Of a stretch of 33,142 bases of DNA, positions 1 through 6,402 are shown piece by piece (position 1 is the stretch's first letter; the number at the start of each line of letters is the position of its first letter). The translations under genes were made by a program, and so were the position numbers. Under the pieces are notes generated by a model. It did no database searches. It was given only the letters and a program-made list of their open reading frames with translations, and was not told where the DNA came from. Source of the DNA: Actinokineospora spheciospongiae (GTDB lineage: Bacteria; Actinomycetota; Actinomycetes; Mycobacteriales; Pseudonocardiaceae); contig NZ_AYXG01000224.1 of NCBI RefSeq assembly GCF_000564855.1, positions 1-33,142 on the forward strand. The letters are read 5' to 3'.

Positions 1-107
1 AGCAGATCCACCCACCCGGGCACGCCCAACAAACGACCGGGCTTTGAACCCACGGCACGGTTGGGCAGATCCACCCGGGCACGCCCCGAAAACGACCGGG
101 CTTTGAA
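1..107 (-). repeat. Two tandem copies of a gene-end repeat downstream of the DedA gene
   Basis: On the minus strand the core TGCCCGGGTGGGTGG is read at 22-8 and a shorter version, TGCCCGGGTGG, at 81-71. Each is preceded by a conserved AAAGCCCGGTCGTTT-type block. The copies are about 59 bp apart and start about 35 bp past the DedA stop codon, in the sense direction of that gene. Positions 1-42 match the reverse complement of 33089-33130 with one mismatch. Related copies lie at 13799-14084. I see no ORF or transposase; the function is unknown. Confidence 0.8.
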
Positions 108-141
108 GCCCTGAACAGGACCACAAGCCAACGCCGCAAGG

Positions 142-819
142 TCAAGCGGCGTGCTTGCGCTCCCGCCGCGCCTTCACGAACTCGATGATGATCGGCACCA
201 CCGAGATGAGCACGATGAGGACCAGCATCGCCTCGAGGTTCTTGTGGATGAAGTCGATCTGCCCGAGGAAGTACCCCAGCACGGTCACCCCGGTCGCCCA
301 GAGCACCGCCCCGATGGCGGAGAACGAGAAGAACTTCTTCGGGTCCATCCGCCCCACCCCGGCGATGGCGGTGATGAAGGTCCGCACGATCGGCACGAAC
401 CGCGCCAGCACGATGGCCCGCGGCCCGTACTTCTCGAAGAACACGTGCGTCTTGACCACGTGCTCCTGCTTGAACAGCTTGGAGTCCGGCTTGCTGAACA
501 GCGCGGGCCCGGCCTTGGCGCCGATCCAGTAGCCGACCACGTTGCCCAGGAACGCGCACGCGGTGAGCAGCAGGCAGGTGAGCCACAGCGGCGGCATGTC
601 CACCAGGCCGTCCCCGGCGGCGTCCTTGGCGATGAACAGCCCGGCGGTGAACAGCAGCGAGTCGCCGGGCAGGAAGAAGCCCAGCAGCAGCCCGCACTCG
701 GCGAAGATGATCAGGCACAGCCCTGGCACCAGGAACCAGCCGAGGCTGCTGAGGATGACCTCGGGGTCCAGCCAGCTCGGCAGCAGGGCGAGGTTCACGG
801 GGAGATCGGTGGCGCGCAC
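142..819 (-). CDS. DedA/SNARE-associated family membrane protein
   Basis: This is a polytopic membrane protein of the DedA (SNARE_assoc, PF09335) family, whose members are implicated in lipid carrier flipping and membrane homeostasis. The N-terminal third holds the family signature, a hydrophobic segment with FAECGLLLGFFLPGDSLLF. A charged cytoplasmic stretch contains FEKYGPRAIVLARFVPIVRT, with the conserved Arg-Phe-x-Pro, and two further membrane segments precede a basic tail ending in RRERKHAA. About 225 residues is normal. The GTG at 819 is preferred because TACCTT lies 6 nt upstream of it, which suits a leaderless transcript; a GTG at 825 is two codons longer. M. tuberculosis Rv0364 is also DedA-type and sits next to fba. 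Substrate unknown. Confidence 0.9.
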   Translation of the reverse strand: MRATDLPVNLALLPSWLDPEVILSSLGWFLVPGLCLIIFAECGLLLGFFLPGDSLLFTAGLFIAKDAAGDGLVDMPPLWLTCLLLTACAFLGNVVGYWIGAKAGPALFSKPDSKLFKQEHVVKTHVFFEKYGPRAIVLARFVPIVRTFITAIAGVGRMDPKKFFSFSAIGAVLWATGVTVLGYFLGQIDFIHKNLEAMLVLIVLISVVPIIIEFVKARRERKHAA

Positions 820-912
820 GCCCACAAGGTACAGGGCGTCCCTGTGTGCTATCTGGGAGCATCGCTCCCGTTAAGTCCGTTTTGTCCCGCAGCGGCGTCG
901 GCGGCGCGGAAC

Positions 913-1173
913 TCAGAGCAGGGTCAGGACGCCGACCACCGCGCCCGCGGCCAGCCCCAGCATGACCGCCAACCCGAGCACCCACCACGCCCGCGGCTGT
1001 TCGGTCCCGGGCATCCGCGCGGTCACCTCGGCGGGCGTCGCCGCCAGCGGCAGGTCGCTGCCGGAGAGCAGCCCGAAACCGCCGACCGGACCGGTCGGTT
1101 CCGACACCGGCGCCTGCGCGGCCTGCGCCCGCAGCGCCTCGGTGAGCAGCCGTTCCGGATCTGCCTCGGTCAT
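913..1173 (-). CDS. Small protein with one C-terminal membrane helix
   Basis: This 86-residue protein has an acidic, Ala/Pro-rich soluble N-terminus and a single hydrophobic helix at about residues 63-85 (WWVLGLAVMLGLAAGAVVGVLTLL), which reaches the C-terminus. It is therefore a tail-anchored or single-pass protein with the bulk probably cytoplasmic. I recognise no family. The ATG is supported by a TAGGGT box 7 nt upstream (1181-1186 on the plus strand), the leaderless pattern seen at other genes here. It lies between nagA and the DedA gene, all on the minus strand, but has its own promoter. Confidence 0.65.
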   Translation of the reverse strand: MTEADPERLLTEALRAQAAQAPVSEPTGPVGGFGLLSGSDLPLAATPAEVTARMPGTEQPRAWWVLGLAVMLGLAAGAVVGVLTLL

Positions 1174-1180
1174 GGCCCCG

Positions 1181-1186
1181 ACCCTA
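1181..1186 (-). promoter_or_regulatory. -10 box for a leaderless small membrane protein gene
   Basis: TAGGGT on the minus strand ends 7 nt before the ATG at 1173, so transcription probably starts at or near the start codon. No convincing -35 box is visible. Confidence 0.45.
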
Positions 1187-1188
1187 CT

Positions 1189-1212
1189 GACCCGCCCGCC
1201 CCCGGGCGGGTC
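1189..1212 (-). terminator. GC-rich hairpin downstream of nagA
   Basis: GACCCGCCCG at 1189-1198 and CGGGCGGGTC at 1203-1212 form a perfect 10-bp stem with a CCCC loop, about 55 nt past the nagA stop. There is no T-tract, as is common for actinobacterial terminators. Its upstream edge nearly touches the TAGGGT box of the next gene. Confidence 0.5.
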
Positions 1213-1266
1213 GGAGCGGCGAACCGGGCGGCCCGTCGTCGTCGGGCGGAGCTGCCCGCGGTCGGG

Positions 1267-2403
1267 TCAGAGCCAGGTGCCGCGGCGGCAGACCCCGCTC
1301 AGCGCGAGGTCGCGGTCCAGCAGGACCAGGTCGGCCGCCAGGCCCTTGGCCAGCTTCCCGGTGGTGTCGGCCAGGCCCAGCAGGGCGGCGGGGCGGGTGG
1401 CGGTCGCGGCCACGGCCTCGGGGACGTCCAGCCCGCAGCCGCGCACCAGGTTCCGGAAGGCCGCGTCCATCGTCAGGCTGCTGCCCGCCAGGGCGCCGCC
1501 CTCGGCCAGCGTCGGCACCCCGTCGCGCACCCGGACCGCCAGGCCGCCGATCTCGTAGTCGCCGTCGCCCGCCCCGGCGGCGGCGATCGCGTCGGTCACC
1601 AGGACGGTCCGCTCGGGTCCGGCGTGCCGGGCCGCCAGGCGGACCACGGTCGGGCTGAGGTGGACCAGGTCGCAGATGAGTTCGACGCTGACCCGGTCGT
1701 CGTCGAGCAGGGCGCCGATGGGGCCCGCCTCCCGGTGGTGCAGGGGGCGCATCCCGTTGAACAGGTGGGTGGCGACCGTCGCCCCGGCGTCGACGGCGGG
1801 CAGCACCTGGGCCTCGACCGCGTCGGTGTGGCCCAGGGCGGCGATCGCGCCGCCGTCGACCAGTCGGCGGACCGCTTCGACCGAGCCCGCGAGTTCCGGT
1901 GCCAGGGTCACCATGCGGACCGCCCCGCGCCCGGCGGCGAGCAGCGCGTCCACCGCCTCCGGCTCCGGGGGCCGCAGGACGGCCGGGTCGTGGGCGCCGC
2001 AGCGGGCCGAGGACAGGAACGGGCCCTCCAGGTGGACGCCCGCGACGACGTCGTCCTCGACGAGTTCGCGCAGGGCGGCGATCTGGTCGGCGAGTTCCGG
2101 CACCGGCCGCGAGACCAGGCTGGCCAGCAGGGTGGTGGTGCCGTGCCTGGCGTGGGTGTCGGCGGCGAGCCGCAGGTCGGCGGGGTCGGGGCTGGTGAAG
2201 GCCGCCCCGCCGCCGCCGTGGCAGTGGATGTCGACGAAGCCGGGGACGACCCAGGCGCCGCCCGCGTCCACCGCGTCGTCGGCGCGCGGCGGGCCGCCGG
2301 TGCCCAGCGCGGCGATGTGCCCGTCCTCGACCAGCAGCCAGCCGTCGTCGAGCACGCCGTCCGGGGTGACCAGCCTGCCACCCGTGATGAGTTGTCCCGC
2401 CAT
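1267..2403 (-). CDS. nagA: N-acetylglucosamine-6-phosphate deacetylase
   Basis: NagA removes acetate from GlcNAc-6-phosphate to give glucosamine-6-phosphate, a cytosolic step in amino sugar use and cell-wall recycling. The 378-residue protein is an amidohydrolase with the metal motif VDIHCHGGG (His60, His62), the metal-ligand Glu in HLEGPF, His residues in LGHTDA and THLFNGM, and the catalytic Asp in VTDAIAAAG. The ATG at 2403 is chosen because GGAGGGG lies just upstream (2409-2415) and MAGQLITGG is a family-like N-terminus. A start at 2481 would add 26 residues and would fall inside the operator. Two DasR-like sites lie 52-76 bp upstream, so GlcN-6-P-responsive repression by a GntR-type regulator is likely. 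Confidence 0.93.
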   Translation of the reverse strand: MAGQLITGGRLVTPDGVLDDGWLLVEDGHIAALGTGGPPRADDAVDAGGAWVVPGFVDIHCHGGGGAAFTSPDPADLRLAADTHARHGTTTLLASLVSRPVPELADQIAALRELVEDDVVAGVHLEGPFLSSARCGAHDPAVLRPPEPEAVDALLAAGRGAVRMVTLAPELAGSVEAVRRLVDGGAIAALGHTDAVEAQVLPAVDAGATVATHLFNGMRPLHHREAGPIGALLDDDRVSVELICDLVHLSPTVVRLAARHAGPERTVLVTDAIAAAGAGDGDYEIGGLAVRVRDGVPTLAEGGALAGSSLTMDAAFRNLVRGCGLDVPEAVAATATRPAALLGLADTTGKLAKGLAADLVLLDRDLALSGVCRRGTWL

Positions 2404-2452
2404 CGTCGCCCCTCCGAGACGTCCAGGCACCGAGGTGCACAGTGGCAGTGTA

Positions 2453-2466
2453 TTGGTCTGGACCGC
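2453..2466 (-). promoter_or_regulatory. DasR-like operator (dre), nagA-proximal copy
   Basis: The core GGTCTGGACC at 2455-2464 sits in TTGGTCTGGACCGC. It closely matches the palindromic dre consensus of Streptomyces DasR (TGGTCTAGACCA type) and is upstream of nagA, a classic DasR target. The right flank is degenerate. Confidence 0.75.
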
Positions 2467-2467
2467 A

Positions 2468-2481
2468 ATGGTCTGGACCAA
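2468..2481 (-). promoter_or_regulatory. DasR-like operator (dre), nagA-distal copy
   Basis: ATGGTCTGGACCAA repeats the core GGTCTGGACC at 2470-2479, 15 bp from the first copy, and is the better palindrome of the two. It lies between the sigma factor stop and nagA, so it should control nagA only. Confidence 0.78.
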
Positions 2482-2504
2482 ATCTACCCCGGGGGCGGTA
2501 CGGC

Positions 2505-3143
2505 TCAGGGCTGGTTCATGATCTTCTGCAGCGCTTCCAGCGCCCGGCTGGCCGTCGACTTCACGGTGCCCTTGGAAATGCCCGCCGCCTCGGCGATCTC
2601 CGCCTCGGTGAGGTTGCCGTAGTAGCGCAGCACCAGCACCTCGCGCTGCCGCGGCGGCAACTGCGACAGCGCCTTCACCACGCCCTGGTGCTCGGCGGTG
2701 AGCATCGCCAGGCTCTCCGCGGACCGGGCGTTGACCGCGTGCGGCGGGGTGTACTCGCGGGCGGTCTTGCGCCTGCGCAGCACGCTGCGCGAACCGTTGA
2801 CCACCGCCGTGCGCAGGTAGCCGACCGCGGCCGCCGCGTCGCGCAGGTTGCCCCAGTTGCGGTGCAGGCCGGTGAACGCCTCCTGCACCACGTCCTCGGC
2901 GGTCGCGGGCTCGTCGACGAGCAGCAGCGCCAACCGGATCAACCGCATCCGGTGCGTGCGGTAGAGGTCCTCCAGGGTCAGCGGCGCCTCCGGCTGCGGC
3001 GGTGGCGCGCTCCTGGTGTCGATGGCGCGCAGGCGGGTCAGCGTCTGCTCCACGCTGCGCTCCGCACGACCCTCCGGCGCACCGGAGCCGAGCTCACCGC
3101 GCCTCGGGGGGAAATCACCCCGGTGTCCACCATCCCCTGCCAC
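2505..3143 (-). CDS. ECF RNA polymerase sigma factor, SigE-family type
   Basis: This 212-residue protein is an extracytoplasmic-function sigma factor. Region 2 is at about residues 60-125 (LEDLYRTHRMRLIRLALLLV, then AEDVVQEAFTGLHRNW) and region 4 at about 160-210 (LPPRQREVLVLRYYGNLTEAEIAEAAGISKG, split by the usual helix-turn-helix). An unusual Pro/Arg-rich leader of about 55 residues precedes region 2. The GTG at 3143 is supported by TAGGGT exactly 6 nt upstream, a leaderless layout. If that is right, the leader is translated; the alternative is a shorter protein from an internal start. No anti-sigma gene adjoins it: nagA is next downstream, separated by its own operators. Confidence 0.9.
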   Translation of the reverse strand: MAGDGGHRGDFPPRRGELGSGAPEGRAERSVEQTLTRLRAIDTRSAPPPQPEAPLTLEDLYRTHRMRLIRLALLLVDEPATAEDVVQEAFTGLHRNWGNLRDAAAAVGYLRTAVVNGSRSVLRRRKTAREYTPPHAVNARSAESLAMLTAEHQGVVKALSQLPPRQREVLVLRYYGNLTEAEIAEAAGISKGTVKSTASRALEALQKIMNQP

Positions 3144-3149
3144 GGGGGA

Positions 3150-3155
3150 ACCCTA
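3150..3155 (-). promoter_or_regulatory. -10 box for the leaderless sigma factor gene
   Basis: TAGGGT on the minus strand ends 6 nt before the GTG start at 3143. This fixes the start choice for the long N-terminal leader. Confidence 0.5.
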
Positions 3156-3216
3156 CCGGTCCCGCTGGGTGAACACAGGGCCATCCGGTGTGTTCGGTGG
3201 TGCGATCATCGTCGCC

Positions 3217-3510
3217 ATGACCTGGTTCATCATCGACACGACCTACACCACCGACCGCGAGCGGCTCCTCGCCAGCAGGCCCGCGCACCGCGAATACCTC
3301 TCGGGACTGGTGGGCGCGGGCACCGTGGTGGGCGCGGGCCCGTGGGGCGACGACCTCGGCGGCATGTTCATCGCCTTGGTCGCCGACCGCGCGGAGCTGG
3401 ACGCGCTGCTCGCCGAGGACCCGTACCGGCGCGACGGCGTGGTGGCCGCCCAGTCGGTCCGCGAGTGGAAGCCGGTGCTGGGCGAGCTGGCCGAGCGGGC
3501 GGGTCAGTAG
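3217..3510 (+). CDS. YciI-like (YCII-related) domain protein
   Basis: This 97-residue protein fits the YCII-related family (PF03795), small alpha+beta proteins of uncertain role. It starts MTWFIIDTTYTTD, followed by the family-like RPAHREYLSGLVGAGTVVGAGPWGDD and a closing DPYRRDGVVAAQSVREWKPVLG. The His in the HREYL segment corresponds to the conserved His of the family. The ATG at 3217 begins this domain; a longer in-frame extension upstream crosses the sigma factor promoter and is rejected. Its stop overlaps the stop of the convergent PPOX gene by 7 bp. It is probably cytosolic. Confidence 0.8.
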   Translation: MTWFIIDTTYTTDRERLLASRPAHREYLSGLVGAGTVVGAGPWGDDLGGMFIALVADRAELDALLAEDPYRRDGVVAAQSVREWKPVLGELAERAGQ

Positions 3511-3968
3511 CCGCCGCCGAGCTTGCGGTGGTCCCAGGACACGACCTTCGTCGGCGTGAACACCAGGCCCACCCGCTTGACCGCCTGCACCCGCACGAAC
3601 TGCGACGCGGCCACCGCGACCTCCTCGCTGCCGGTGTAGCGGTGGGTCAGCTCCGACCCGATGGCCGCGACCCGCTCACCGTCCTCCACCACCTCGACGT
3701 CGCACTCCATGCTGACGCCGCGCAGCTCCTCGTAGGAGTCCCCGGCCTCGACCAGCACCGTGGCCTGCGGCAGCCGCCGGAGGTTCGCCACCTTCTGCGA
3801 GCTGCCGTAGGTCCACGTCCGCAGGGTGGTGCCCTCCGGCACGTACCACAGCGGTGCCAGGTGCGGGCGCCCGTTGGGGCCCATGCTGGCCACGGTGGCG
3901 ACGCGCTCGGCGAGCAGGAACGCGCCGACCTCCTCGGTGGTCATGACGATCTGCTCGCGTCGCGACAT
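3504..3968 (-). CDS. PPOX-class (split-barrel) flavin/F420-dependent protein
   Basis: This 154-residue protein has the pyridoxamine 5'-phosphate oxidase-like split barrel. Visible features are the N-terminal helix (EVGAFLLAERVATVASMG), the NGRPHLAPLWYV strand pair, SSQKVANLRRLPQATVLVE, and the C-terminal SWDHRKLGGGY, which resembles actinobacterial F420-binding FDOR-B proteins. It probably carries out F420- or FMN-linked reduction in the cytosol; the substrate is unknown. The ATG at 3968 is chosen for AGGAGG just upstream; longer starts have no ribosome site. The SDR gene lies 46 nt upstream on the same strand, so the two form a likely redox operon. Confidence 0.83.
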   Translation of the reverse strand: MSRREQIVMTTEEVGAFLLAERVATVASMGPNGRPHLAPLWYVPEGTTLRTWTYGSSQKVANLRRLPQATVLVEAGDSYEELRGVSMECDVEVVEDGERVAAIGSELTHRYTGSEEVAVAASQFVRVQAVKRVGLVFTPTKVVSWDHRKLGGGY

Positions 3969-4014
3969 CGGTTCCTCCTGGGCGCTGGGGTGGCGGTCAC
4001 CCCATCTTGCTCGG

Positions 4015-4944
4015 CTACGACTTCTTGCCGGCCATCGCCGCCGCGCCACCGGCGCCCACCGGCCGCGACGACACGTCCGCGCCGCGCTCGGCGATGTCGG
4101 CCAGCGCCGCCGCGTCCGCCTTCGCCACGACGTTGCCGGTCAGCCGCGCACCGTGCTCGATGATCAGCGGGATGGACGAGCGGACCAGCTTGAGCAGCCC
4201 GACCCACCCGGGCACGTGGATCGTCCGGTCGCGCCGCAGCACGCCCTTCTCCAGCGCGTCGAGCGCCAGCGGCACCGGGTACGCCTTGCCGATCGGGCCG
4301 GGCATGGACCTGCGCAGCGGCCCGAACACCGGGTGCTCGTCGGCGCCGTTGACCAGGTCGGTGGAGATCCACGACGGGTGCGCGACGCCGACGCGGACGC
4401 CGAGGTGCTTCATCTCCGAGCGCAGGCTGTTGGCGAACGCCTCCACCCCGGCCTTCGACGCGGCGTAGGCGGCCATGGCGGGCGCGTGCGTGATCGCGGC
4501 CAGCGAGGAGACGACGAGGATGTAGCCCTTGGCGGCGATGACGTGCGGCAGCGACACCCGCACCGTGCGCCACACGCCGAGCAGGTCGACCTCGATGGTC
4601 CGCTCGAACGCCTTCGGGTCGATCGACCGGACGAACCCGGCGGCGGCGATCCCGGCGTTGGCGATGACGATGTCGATGGCGCCGAACCGCTCGACCACCC
4701 CGGCCACCGCGGTCTCCATGGCCTCCCAGTCGGTCACGTCGGCCTCGAACACCGCCGCGTCCGGCCCGCACTCGGCGGCGACCTTCTTCATCTCCACCGG
4801 TTCGAGGCCCACCAGGGCCACCTTGGCGCCCCGCGCGGCGAACCGCTTCGCCAGCCCGGCGCCGAAACCGCGCGCGGCACCGGTGATCAGGATGACCTTG
4901 CCCTTGACGCTGCGCGGCCGTGCCAACAGATTCGTCGCGCCCAT
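4015..4944 (-). CDS. Short-chain dehydrogenase/reductase (SDR)
   Basis: This is a classical SDR of 309 residues, NAD(P)-dependent. It shows the nucleotide motif TGAARGFG at residues 21-28, NAG at 96-98, the catalytic Ser near 146 and Tyr160-x3-Lys164 (YAASK). The C-terminal region after 190 (pro-rich FGPLRRSMPGPIGK, then LEKGVLRRDRTIHVPGWVGLL) is longer than in minimal SDRs and resembles mycobacterial long SDRs of lipid or steroid metabolism. The ATG at 4944 has AGGAGG just upstream; an in-frame start at 4977 is less likely. It is probably co-transcribed with the PPOX gene. The region in front carries TTAC/GTAA repeats that look like an operator. Confidence 0.9.
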   Translation of the reverse strand: MGATNLLARPRSVKGKVILITGAARGFGAGLAKRFAARGAKVALVGLEPVEMKKVAAECGPDAAVFEADVTDWEAMETAVAGVVERFGAIDIVIANAGIAAAGFVRSIDPKAFERTIEVDLLGVWRTVRVSLPHVIAAKGYILVVSSLAAITHAPAMAAYAASKAGVEAFANSLRSEMKHLGVRVGVAHPSWISTDLVNGADEHPVFGPLRRSMPGPIGKAYPVPLALDALEKGVLRRDRTIHVPGWVGLLKLVRSSIPLIIEHGARLTGNVVAKADAAALADIAERGADVSSRPVGAGGAAAMAGKKS

Positions 4945-4977
4945 GGTTCCTCCTCGAACGAGTGGGTTGCCGGCCAC

Positions 4978-5016
4978 GCTACCGCGACTTACCCAGAGTA
5001 AGCTACCGCGAGTAAC
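4978..5016 (-). promoter_or_regulatory. Repeated TTAC/GTAA operator-like region before the SDR gene
   Basis: A 13-bp inverted repeat TTACCC-A-GAGTAA lies at 4989-5001. Around it GCTACCGCGA occurs twice as a direct repeat (4978-4987 and 5002-5011), 24 bp apart, with another AGTAAC after the second copy. It lies 34-72 bp upstream of the SDR start. The arrangement suggests a TetR- or GntR-type binding region, but the regulator is unknown. Confidence 0.5.
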
Positions 5017-5142
5017 AGGTAATTCTCTGCTTACACTTGGCTACTCTCCGCAGTTTCCGCTTGTGTCGGCACGTCTAGCTGAGTCAGGTGAACTTCCGCC
5101 CGGGTGGTTGGCGCAGTGCGGCGGACACCGTACGTTGACCGA

Positions 5143-5156
5143 AATGCACGTGCATT
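5143..5156. promoter_or_regulatory. 14-bp perfect palindrome AATGCACGTGCATT
   Basis: This is a perfect palindrome, with a further CGTGCAT 5 bp downstream, 31 bp before the start of the small ORF at 5187. It is a candidate operator for that ORF; no regulator can be named. Confidence 0.45.
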
Positions 5157-5186
5157 CGACCGTGCATCCGGTGAAAGAGGACCCCG

Positions 5187-5402
5187 ATGACCTTCCGCCC
5201 CGCCCTGCTCCCCGTCCACCCCCGCACCTCCTGCGGCGCGGTGCCCGCGCGCCAGTTCGCCACCCTGCTCACCCTGCTGGCCTTCGTCGTGACCATGGCC
5301 GCGCTCGGGCACCCGCCGCACGTCACCGCACCCGCCGCCCTGGCCCTGGCCGCCGTCGCGGGCCGCGGACCCAAGACGGCGGCCTCGACCACCTCGCCCT
5401 GA
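5187..5402 (+). CDS. Small hydrophobic protein, function unknown
   Basis: This is a 71-residue candidate protein with a hydrophobic stretch at about residues 23-42 (FATLLTLLAFVVTMAALG) and an Ala-rich tail. A GAGGA ribosome site sits 8 nt before the ATG, and a perfect palindrome lies further upstream, which supports a real regulated gene. Codon third positions are GC-rich. The single hydrophobic segment could be a membrane anchor or a signal peptide. It converges on the aldo/keto reductase, 12 bp away. I recognise no family. Confidence 0.5.
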   Translation: MTFRPALLPVHPRTSCGAVPARQFATLLTLLAFVVTMAALGHPPHVTAPAALALAAVAGRGPKTAASTTSP

Positions 5403-5414
5403 GGCGGATCGACC

Positions 5415-6347
5415 TCAGTCCGAAGCGGCCGTCAACGCCGCCAGCTCGTCCTCGCCCAGCTCCAGCGACGCCATCGGCAGCAGGTCCGCGAGCTGCTCGA
5501 CCGTGCGCGCGCTGGCGATCGGCGCCACCACCCCCGGCTGCGCCGCCAACCACGCCAGCGCCACCGCCGCCACGGGCACCGAGTGCGCCCCCGCCACCGC
5601 GTCCAGCGCCGCCAGCACCCGCCGCCCCCGGTCGTCCAGGTGCCGGGACGCCCCGCCCGCCCGCACGCTGTCCACAGTGGCGCCGTCGCGGTACTTGCCG
5701 GTGAGGAACCCGCTCGCCAGCGACCAGTACGGCAGCACGGCCAACCCCTCCCGGGCCACCAGCTCCGCGTACTCGGGCTCGTACTCCGCCCTGGCCACCA
5801 GGCTGTAGTTGGGTTGCAGGGCCGCGTACCGCGCCAGGCCCTCCCGGTCGGACACCGCCAGCGACTCCGCCAGCCGCTCCGCGCTCAGGTTCGACGCGCC
5901 GAGGTAGCGCACCTTCCCCTTGCGCACCAACGAGTCGAACGCCGCCAGCGTCTCCTCCAGCGGCACCGACGTGTCGTCGCGGTGCGCGTAGTACAGGTCG
6001 ATGTGGTCGGTGCCGAGCCGCTTGAGCGACTGCTCCGCCGCCCGCTCGACGTTCGCCGCGGACAAGCCCTTGAAGCCCTCCATGGCGCCGACCTTCGTGG
6101 CGATCACCACCCGGTCGCGGTTGCCCCGGGCGGCCATCCAGTTGCCGATGACCGTCTCCGACTCGCCACCGACGTGCCCGGGCGCCCACTGCGAGTAGAC
6201 GTCGGCGGTGTCGATGAAATTGCCACCCGATTCGGTGTACGCGTCGAGTACGGCCTCGGAATTCGCCTGGTCAGCGGTCCAGCCGAAGACATTGCCGCCG
6301 AGGTTGAGCGGGAACACGTCCAGGTCCGTGGAACCGATGTTCGTCAT
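5415..6347 (-). CDS. Aldo/keto reductase
   Basis: This 310-residue enzyme is an NADP-dependent aldo/keto reductase with the complete catalytic tetrad: Asp46 and Tyr51 in FIDTADVYS, Lys85 in IATKVG and His122 in LYYAHRDD. The C-terminal cofactor segment VVAPIASARTVEQL is also present. Substrate is probably an aldehyde or ketone; it cannot be named. The ATG at 6347 is preceded by TAGCTT 6 nt upstream on the minus strand, so the mRNA may be leaderless. It is divergent from the LLM-class oxidoreductase across a 55-bp gap. Confidence 0.92.
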   Translation of the reverse strand: MTNIGSTDLDVFPLNLGGNVFGWTADQANSEAVLDAYTESGGNFIDTADVYSQWAPGHVGGESETVIGNWMAARGNRDRVVIATKVGAMEGFKGLSAANVERAAEQSLKRLGTDHIDLYYAHRDDTSVPLEETLAAFDSLVRKGKVRYLGASNLSAERLAESLAVSDREGLARYAALQPNYSLVARAEYEPEYAELVAREGLAVLPYWSLASGFLTGKYRDGATVDSVRAGGASRHLDDRGRRVLAALDAVAGAHSVPVAAVALAWLAAQPGVVAPIASARTVEQLADLLPMASLELGEDELAALTAASD

Positions 6348-6353
6348 GGCTCG

Positions 6354-6372
6354 AAGCTACCCGCGCTAGGAT
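6354..6372. promoter_or_regulatory. Back-to-back -10 boxes for the AKR and LLM genes
   Basis: The minus strand has TAGCTT (6354-6359 on the plus strand as AAGCTA), 6 nt before the AKR ATG. The plus strand has TAGGAT at 6367-6372, 31 nt before the LLM ATG. Only 7 bp separate them, so polymerase binding at the two promoters should be mutually exclusive. Confidence 0.45.
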
Positions 6373-6402
6373 TCACCACCTTCCACACCGATCGGAGGGC
6401 AC

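Noticed and set aside
1..107. The gene-end repeats as insertion sequence ends
   Set aside because: There is no transposase or target duplication, and the copies follow stop codons with a strand rule, unlike random insertion.
1184..2440. A 418-residue Arg/Gly-rich minus-strand frame over nagA
   Set aside because: It is the alternative frame of nagA; only the nagA frame has the amidohydrolase motifs.
151..2622. An 823-residue open frame on the plus strand across DedA, the small gene and nagA
   Set aside because: It lies antisense to recognised genes, has a His/Arg/Gln-rich composition typical of shadow frames in GC-rich DNA, and shows no domain.
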